Shown one piece after another: positions 57,269 to 64,000 of a DNA stretch of 64,000 nt. Origin of the DNA: Mycocentrospora acerina (taxonomy: Eukaryota; Ascomycota; Dothideomycetes; Pleosporales); assembly GCA_022701365.1 (NCBI GenBank), contig JAKUHH010000026.1:240268-304267 (forward strand). The letters are read 5' to 3'. The position numbers and the translations under genes are program-made. The notes under the pieces are model-generated. The model had not been told where the DNA came from and searched no databases. It saw only the letters and a program-made list of their open reading frames with translations. Every line of letters starts with the position of its first letter. Within the stretch, counting starts at the first letter, position 1.

Positions 57269-58717
57269 GGCACTGCCTGAGGAAAGAGAGATGCAGAGTG
57301 GCGTGCAACATCAATTTCGGAGCTTTCGGGAAAGCCAAGCTGCCCCACAGGCGCGTCACACAACACCATTACTCTCCCTCATCTATGTAGTTGAGCTTTC
57401 TGTAGGGCGCATCATCTTAAATTTCACCCCAATTTGATATCTTACGCTACACTGGGCCTGAAGCAGACCATCTCGTCATGTAGCCCTGCATGCCAGGGAA
57501 TTGACCTAGCCGCACTATACAGTCACCTTCTCTTCCTCACAAGCAAGAGGCTGACATGGAACGGACTGGCATTCCAGCACCAAAAGCTTTTAGAATCGCT
57601 TGTCCGCATGCATCATCACCAGTTCACCTTCATGGAAGAAGATCAGACATTGATAGTCGTTCGAAGTGTCCTTCTCTAATCTACTAGTTGTGGGAGTGAT
57701 CAGTTTCATCTCAACACCTACATCCCCAAGTGCGACATCATGAGGAAGTCGACGTGACTGTGTAGCTGCGGTAAATATCCTATCGAGACGCGATAAACAA
57801 TTTCAAAGCATCACGTTCTCACTCATCCTGCAAGCCATCGCCAGTACCATCACGCTCTCCTCGCCCACACTCTCCACGCCTGCCACAGATCTGCACACGT
57901 CAAAAAACTATCCTGGCTTCATCAAGCGCGTTGCAAGTTACGAGAATCTGCAAGGCTTTTGTTCTTTGCTGGACAGGATTGAGCAAACATGATACGTCGA
58001 GGCTCCACTTCTAGAAGCATGTGCTGAGAAGCTGTGGGACGATATTTGCAAGAGTTTATGGTCCAAGTCCAATGTCCAGCTTATCGTGTTCTGAAGAAAA
58101 CCGGATTGTTTTTCTGGTTGATTTCCATGATTGCAGTATTTTTGTTTTGCGTTGTCTTGCAGATTTATTTGGATTGGGGAGAACGTGGGGACGCCGAGCG
58201 TGTGGTTTGGGGTCGAGTTCGAGTCATGCTGCAGCGGTGAAGGGCATGCGTTGCTGTTCAAGTAGATAAAGTTTACCTGACAGCAGTCTCCAGCTTAAGG
58301 CTCAGGTGGCAATGCGAGGCCTGAGACACACAGACCAGGTATGCAAATGACGCGGTCTTGAGGCTGGCAGAATCGCAACAAGACCCGTAAGCATCCACAT
58401 GATCAGCGTCACATGCATCTTGGGCGTAGCACGAAGCTAGACCAACACGGCTTCTTGGCCGAGGGCACTGCCATATGTCCACATGGGCACCTCTGCCAGG
58501 CAACTTCAAGGTGGCTTGACGCACAACACCGACGCGGCAGTAGCCCTTTGCTTGACCTCATAAAGGCTTCTCCTCCCCATCAGCCGCTGTTGTTTGCCCC
58601 GAGCCGAGTTGACTGACGTACCCAATTCAACTCAGCTCGCGTGCGACCCTGAGCTACCTTCCATCACACCTCCGTATTCCATCGTCCCTCACCACCACAA
58701 CCACAACCCCCACCAAG
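57269..58717. other. Intergenic between divergent genes
   Basis: 1.4 kb shared upstream region of the seryl-tRNA synthetase and the TLC protein. ORFs at 57434-57679 and 58021-58269 show no domain. Confidence 0.5.
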
Positions 58718-59927
58718 ATGCTCGATCCGTTCGCGCAGGCACGGCCCGAGGCTCTGCTGCCATACGTTCAGCCCGTCGCCGACTTCCTCCAACTCCAGAC
58801 ACTGACGCTGCACTACCATGAGGTCTTGCTGGCCTATGGCTTCTATCATGCCATCAACAAGTACATCTCGCCCGCCTTCTCGCACTACTTCTTCCCGCGG
58901 ATATATCCGTCGTTCAACGCGCGCACAAAGCTCAACTGGGACGTGCACATTGTGTCGTTTGTGCAGAGCGTAGTCATCTGCGCTCTGGCGCTCTGGGTCA
59001 TGGTGGCAGATGACGAGCGGTATGAGATGGATGCGCAGGAGCGCGTGTACGGGTATACGGGAGCATCTGGCCTGATCCAGGCATTTGCTGGTGGCTACTT
59101 CCTGTGGGACCTGGTCATTACCGTGCAGAATGTGCGCATCTTCGGCATAGGCATGTTGTTCCATGCCATTTCAGCGCTTTGCGTCTTTGCGCTGGGCTTT
59201 GTAAGTCGACCCCTCTCACCGACGACAAATATGCTGAGTCTGTGCATAGCGCCCATTCGTCAACTACTACGCCTCCTCGTTCATCCTCTACGAGCTCTCC
59301 TCGCCCTTCCTCAATATCCACTGGTTCTGCGACAAGCTCAATAAGACGGGCTCGACCCTGCAGTTCCTTAACGGTATCGTCCTCTTGCTCACCTTCTTCT
59401 TTTGCCGCATCATTTGGGGTTCATACCAATCCGTCCGCGTCTTCAGCGATGTGTATCACGCTCACAAGGCTGGCACAATCACTCTCTTTGATCTTGACGT
59501 TGGCAAGCTCAACACAACCACAGCAACGAGTGCCGCTCTCAAGACTGACATGATGCGCTTCGCTGAAGGACAGACGGTTCCGCTATGGCTCACTGCCGCA
59601 TATCTCGCGAGCAACATTACGCTCAACGGCCTGAACTGGTTTTGGTTCAGCAAGATGATCGAGACACTGCGCAAGCGCTTTGACCCGCCTTTTGGTACGC
59701 GGAAGCCTGAGCATGACCTCAAAATCTCTGTCCCCGTACCCGAGAACGAGAAGGTGCTCATTGAAGGCATCCACGTTGCGACTCCTGCTGCAACCGGGAC
59801 CGATGCTAATGATTACATCAACGCAGATAACGGGGCAATCAAGTTAGAGAAGAGCAAGAACGGAACCCATTTGGAAGTCCAGAAGACGGAGGTGAGAAAC
59901 CGAACAAGCACGCGGAGGAGGGGATGA
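58718..59927 (+). CDS. TLC-domain (TRAM-LAG1-CLN8) membrane protein
   Basis: Two exons: 58718-59200 and 59250-59927; 49-nt intron (GTAAGT..CATAG); 386 residues; ATG context AAGATG. Seen: six or more hydrophobic segments. The TLC core runs from NWDVHIVSFVQSVVICALAL through GGYFLWDLVITVQN, MLFHAISALCVFALGF, then NYYASSFILYELSSPFLNIHWFCDKL, LQFLNGIVLLLTFFFCRIIWG and LNGLNWFWFSKMIETLRKRF. The pattern W-D-x2-x-T and the His in FHAIS, with E-x-S-x-P-F-L-N, is that of TMEM56/TLCD-type proteins, which influence membrane lipid composition; ceramide synthases share the fold but have a longer Lag motif that I do not see. Endoplasmic reticulum likely. Charged C-terminal tail of ~100 residues. Confidence 0.88.
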
Positions 59928-60540
59928 TGCTCCTTAGGCATTAACATGCAAAGTTGGATAGTGTTGGAGGCATAATTTTGAGTACTTGTATTTGAGTAAT
60001 AGTAATGGTTTTCTCGTACCCGACAGCCATTCGGCATCGCCACCTGGATTGCCAGTTTTAGGGGGAGAGAGGATTGCATTGTCTTTACACGATTCAAGGT
60101 ACGCAAGTCTCTATGCTGTATTCGATACAGGGACTCACTTTGACGCAGTCCACCTTTACGATTACAGATGGCAACTGGGCATTGATGACTTCTTCGCTGG
60201 ATTAGCTTTACACGCCGCGGTGACCCTACGCATGACGTGTACCATTTACACTCGACTCCCAAAGCCCCATCTTCCATCCTTGCATTCTTCCATTCTACCC
60301 TACTTCCAGAACTATATCACTTTGACGTTGGGTCTATGATTTCATATGCAGAGCACAAGATGTGATTGACGCCTCCCGTGTGGGGGATTACACATGATGG
60401 ATAGGAGTAAGGTATAGAAAGATAGGACAAACCGACAAATACCAATTGATATGTTGCATTTCTTCACGATTGCTCGAGTCAAGGGGGTGCGCGCACATCG
60501 TGTTATATACTACTGTTTTTTTAGAAATTCAATTATCAAG
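59928..60540. other. Intergenic, last normal-composition DNA before the AT-rich island
   Basis: 3' flank of the TLC gene. A 117-codon plus ORF (59986-60339) has no recognisable domain. Confidence 0.5.
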
Positions 60541-61207
60541 TCTTAACCTCGATCAAGCATTTCATATCATGCTTTTGCTGATTTACGGGGGCAGTTGACA
60601 CATATCTAGTCTATGTTATTTTTCTTTAATTATATTGTATAAATCTATCTTACTAGCTAGACTAATTACAATAATGCTTATGTAGACGTTAGTCTATAAG
60701 GCGCTGTTTTTCCTACTAGGCTAAGCTCTCTTTTCTAGAGCCCTAGAAGCCTAGTAAAACAGTAGTAGTGCTCTCACTACGTGGCTCGCTAACAATAGGT
60801 TATTCTAAAGCAGGTCTATTTTTTTGTAGTAGGCCTTTAGGTTAAGGTGTCAGGAACACGCCTCCCTAAGAGGTATCTTGAGTTATTTAAGAATACCAGG
60901 TCTCTATAGGGGCTGTACCAACCTACTATGTTAGCTAAAAAGGAGATCTAGGTTATCTGTAGAGGGCTAGTAGACTTTAAGATATAAACATATATATCTT
61001 ACTAGAATCCTACTATAAAGATAGTTATTTATTTAAATAATTACACATATGCTATACAGATACTCTACTTACCTTAATATATGTAAAGTATAAATAGTTC
61101 TTATATTTAAACTACTTAAATACTTATTTCTGCAACAACTATAAGACTATAAGTAACTGCTAAAGTTTAACTTAAAGTAACAGTACTTTAGATAGATAGC
61201 TGTTAAG

Positions 61208-61402
61208 TGTAACGACTAAGCACGTGCACAGTCAACGTGGCTTACCTCGCTTATAGCATCTAGTCAGCAAAGTCTAGATCTAGCACTATATATATTATAC
61301 TACACAGAGAATACTTGCTTAAGTATTCTTGTGCTTACCTTTTAGTATAATTAGAGTTATTGCATAGTATTAATAGCAAAGGCAGGGCGCCTAACTATTA
61401 TA
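61208..61402 (+). repeat. LTR copy 1 (195 bp)
   Basis: Starts TGTAACGACTAAGC and ends with a degenerate TATTATA. It matches the copy at 61727-61921 over the full 195 bases with no gap that I can see; the differences are nearly all C/T or G/A transitions. This copy retains more CG, including CACGTG. Probably a solo LTR or the end of another element. Confidence 0.8.
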
Positions 61403-61499
61403 TAATACTTAAGTAAACCTAGAGGTTAAGAGTTTAATCTTAGCAGGGGCTAGAAGTTACTCTAGCTTAAATTATAGGCTCTAGAGGGTTAGACTTGTA

Positions 61500-61635
61500 G
61501 TGCTAGGCTAGAAGCTAGGCTAGGAGCTAGACTAGGAGCTAGACTAGGAGTTAGATAAGGTCTAGGCTTGCTAGGGCTAGGCTTGCTAGTGCTAGGCTTG
61601 CTAGTGCTAGGCTTGCTAGTGCTAGGCTATAAGGG
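61500..61635. repeat. Degenerate CTAGG-type tandem repeats
   Basis: Two adjacent arrays between the LTR copies: a 12-mer like AGCTAGACTAGG (about 61511-61553) and a 15-mer like GCTTGCTAGTGCTAG repeated about four times (about 61566-61627). Their origin is unclear. Confidence 0.7.
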
Positions 61636-61726
61636 CTAGACTATAGAGCTATTATAATTAAGGTTTGTAGATATTATCTTGCCTGCCTAACGCTCTTAGG
61701 ACAAGAGCCTCTTAGGAGAGGGGTAG

Positions 61727-61921
61727 TGTAACAACTAAGCACATGCACAGTTAATGTAGCTTACCTTACTTATAGCATCTAGTTAGTAAAGTCTAGATCT
61801 AGCACTATATATATTATACTACACATAGAATACTTGCTTAAGTATTCTTGTGCTTACCTTTTAGTATAATTAGGGTTATTGCGTAGTATTAATAGCAAGA
61901 GCAGGGCGCCTGACTATTACA
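61727..61921 (+). repeat. LTR copy 2 (195 bp), probable 5' LTR
   Basis: Begins TGTAACAACTAAGC and ends GACTATTACA, i.e. TG...CA with TGTAA/TTACA as short terminal inverted repeats. gag-like remnants lie downstream on the same strand, so it is the likely 5' LTR of the element that fills the rest of the window. It has lost more C and G at its start than copy 1. Confidence 0.8.
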
Positions 61922-63617
61922 ATTTAGACTATACTATTATATCTAGCATTTTATTACAGCTAAGATCTTTATAATCTCTTAATAACTAAAGCCTTTAGGT
62001 TTAGAACTTCTAAGACTACTATGTTAAGATTACTTTAGAATAGCTATATAAGATTATACTAAAGTAGAAACTTAGAGACTACTAAGAACCTAGCAGAATT
62101 AGACTTAACTTTATTATCTGCTACTATTACTTTAAGTTTAAAGGAACTAACTTAAAGATTAGTATATACTTAAGGCTTAACCATAAAGGTAATAGTAAAA
62201 GCATCTAATCTTACTTTATCTTTTAATTTAGTAAGAACTAGTGCAGAACTTATACTAGATTTAGACTAAAGAAAGAAGGACTTAGCTTAACTAGTAGACT
62301 AGCTTTATAAAGAAATCTAGGAACTATAGCAAGCTATAATTACCTTAGACTATCTCTTACTTAGCACTAAATTACTGCTAACTACTTTAAAATAACTTTA
62401 ACTTCTAAAGTTCTAGTCTAAGATTTTAATTAATAATACTATAAGCACAAAATAATCTAAAAGAACACTATTTATTAATATCTTTAACAATAGTTATAAC
62501 TTAACCTTTTACTAATAGCAAGCCTTAATCTTAGACTAATTAGAGATTAATGCTAACTACTATTAGAGTAAGCGCACCTATATAGTATTAGTCTAGGGAC
62601 ATACTTCTAGCCTAGCTAAGAAGTACTTAGAGCACTAATACCTATCTAATACCTTATTTAACTATTTTAAGATTAAAGAAAATATAATTAACTTACTTAA
62701 GTCTTATTTTATTACAAGAAATAAGAGAGCTAAGAGCTAAGCTGCTTTTAATAAACTCTATATAAATAAGATAGAAACCTTCTTTACTTTTAAAGCACAG
62801 TTCTTTAGTGCTACTATTAAGAGATAAGTACTTAGATTAAAATAGTTTTACTACTTATAGACAAAGATTATAATAACCTTGCAGATACCTAGCCTTAAGT
62901 TTAAGTAATAATAAAATAACTCCTTTAAGCTTATAGTAAAACACTTAAAAGTGTTTAATATAGAATAAAGGAACTATCTTTTAGTCTTAACTATAAGGAG
63001 CATAATCTATATAATATATAAACTAGGTTAATTTTATTTAGGTCTAATTTAGAGGTCCTTACTAAAAATAAACTTTAACTTATACTAATAAGCAGAACTC
63101 TATATCTAAACTTAACCTTAACTTTTACTTACCTTTTAGCCTATATCTAAGACTCTAGGCTTTATAAAGGACTTAACTCTAGGCAACTACTATAACTATA
63201 GTAAGCTAAGACACTTTTTAAGTAAGTGCCCTTTACTTTAAGTACAGAAGATTAAGTTTAAAGAACTAGGTAAAGACTTAAAAGATTTAAGAGGAGATAA
63301 AGACAAAGATTAGACAAGAAATAGAGACACTTAAGAAGACCTTCTTTCCTAGGCCTAAACTATTATAACTTTTTAAATCTTAGTCTCTTTAACCTGTTTA
63401 GGGAACTATATTTCCTTTCTCTTTTTATTCTTTACGCTAAAAGCCTTAAAGTCTAATTACACACTTTAATTAATACTAGCACTTAAGGTTATCTTTTCTT
63501 AAATTTAAAAATTACTTCCTTTATTTTATTAGCTCTTTAAACTCTTATCTAAAAGCTACTATTTTAAGTTATAGTTAAAGGTTTTTAATACTAAATCTCT
63601 TCTCTAGTAAATTATTA
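61922..63617 (+). pseudogene. gag-pol remnant of an LTR retrotransposon (Ty3/gypsy-like)
   Basis: No open frame survives. At 63188-63232 one frame has the spacing of a CCHC zinc knuckle (x2, x4, x4) with the His and last Cys intact and the other two Cys codons reading TAC/TAT, as G-to-A changes would give. At 63466-63483 another frame reads L-I-N-T-S-T, three G-to-A steps from a retroviral-type aspartic protease site, followed by G-Y-L-F. Order gag then protease on the plus strand fits an LTR element; reverse transcriptase would lie beyond the window. Confidence 0.6.
63410..63617. repeat. 208-bp block, copy 1 of an exact duplication
   Basis: Identical, base for base as far as I can read, to 63619-63826, with only a single N (63618) between them. 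See findings: most likely an unmerged contig overlap rather than biology. Confidence 0.95.
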
Positions 63618-63618
63618 N
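63618..63618. other. Assembly gap (single N)
   Basis: The only ambiguous base in the window, placed exactly at the junction of the two identical 208-bp blocks. Confidence 0.97.
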
Positions 63619-63826
63619 ATTTCCTTTCTCTTTTTATTCTTTACGCTAAAAGCCTTAAAGTCTAATTACACACTTTAATTAATACTAGCACTTAAGGTTA
63701 TCTTTTCTTAAATTTAAAAATTACTTCCTTTATTTTATTAGCTCTTTAAACTCTTATCTAAAAGCTACTATTTTAAGTTATAGTTAAAGGTTTTTAATAC
63801 TAAATCTCTTCTCTAGTAAATTATTA
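63619..63826. repeat. 208-bp block, copy 2 of an exact duplication
   Basis: Second copy of 63410-63617. After it the sequence runs on into new AT-rich DNA. Confidence 0.95.
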
Positions 63827-64000
63827 TATCTAATTATATCTAATTATTAATAGAATAAAGATCTAAAACTGCTCTTTTATAATAGTAGACCTTAGCTTAT
63901 AAGACTGTATTATTAAAATTAAATAGATAAAGTGTTTTAAGCTACAGTTAGATATAAATTACTCTTAAATTATCTTGCTAGGCTGCTATCCTGCTATATA

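Larger units (their letters stand above)
60541..64000. mobile_element. AT-rich, RIP-degraded retrotransposon island
   Basis: Composition changes abruptly near 60.5 kb to a TA-dominated sequence (CTA, TTA, TAG very common, CG and CA scarce), with stops in all frames and no ORF of note. That is the hallmark of repeat-induced point mutation acting on CpA sites on both strands. Inside are two LTR copies, short tandem repeats and gag-pol remnants (listed separately). The island continues past the window end. Confidence 0.9.

Noticed and set aside
60541..64000. Centromere or telomere-proximal satellite
   Set aside because: AT-rich, but LTRs and gag-pol traces explain it; no telomeric repeats seen.
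1..64000. CRISPR array, operon-like or secondary-metabolite cluster
   Set aside because: Eukaryotic gene structure throughout; the only regular short repeat array has no spacers; no polyketide, peptide or terpene synthase genes.

Overview
The window is nuclear DNA of a filamentous ascomycete, most likely a dothideomycete of the Pleosporales. The evidence is short GT-AG introns (mostly 46-60 nt) with CTAAC/CTGAC-type branch points, ascomycete-specific families (Bys1-type secreted protein, Xbp1-like APSES factor, homeobox plus C2H2 factor, 'SPxGGQAALR' membrane protein), and a right edge made of AT-rich DNA with the transition signature of repeat-induced point mutation (RIP). All exon structures were read by eye from splice signals, frame and family resemblance. 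No alignment or database search was run.

Layout. 1-15 kb: 3' end of a peroxisomal 3-ketoacyl-CoA thiolase, a 34-copy perfect 9-bp minisatellite, DLT1, TATA-binding protein (TBP), a RING-like protein, a Bys1-type secreted protein, a mitochondrial-type acetoacetyl-CoA thiolase, tRNA-Ser(UGA), and an Sds3-like deacetylase-complex subunit. 15-26 kb: a large homeobox/C2H2 transcription factor that also has a Zn2Cys6-like cysteine cluster, a conserved hypothetical protein, Snu23, an omega-like glutathione transferase, and an Xbp1-like APSES factor. 26-31.5 kb: 5.6 kb with no gene I can support, only gene-like fragments. 31.5-37 kb: DNA topoisomerase II. 37-49 kb: a membrane-anchored short-chain dehydrogenase, a probable small secreted cysteine protein broken by one base, a four-helix membrane protein, a SurE-type secreted phosphatase, an F-box-like protein, and a sulfite efflux pump. 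49-60 kb: a large multi-pass membrane protein, a Thg1-like 3'-5' polymerase, a BTB protein, a mitochondrial seryl-tRNA synthetase, and a TLC-domain protein. 60.5-64 kb: a stop-rich RIP-degraded island with two 195-bp LTRs, the remains of a gag-pol region, and a 208-bp exact duplication around one N that looks like an assembly join.

Most genes are independent housekeeping or regulatory genes. There is no biosynthetic gene cluster and no CRISPR array, and nothing that I would call a new multi-gene system. The items most worth a second look are the Thg1-like protein (TLP type), the three-domain transcription factor and its long in-frame intron, the frameshifted secreted peptide at 41.2-41.4 kb, the perfect minisatellite, and the assembly artefact at 63.6 kb.
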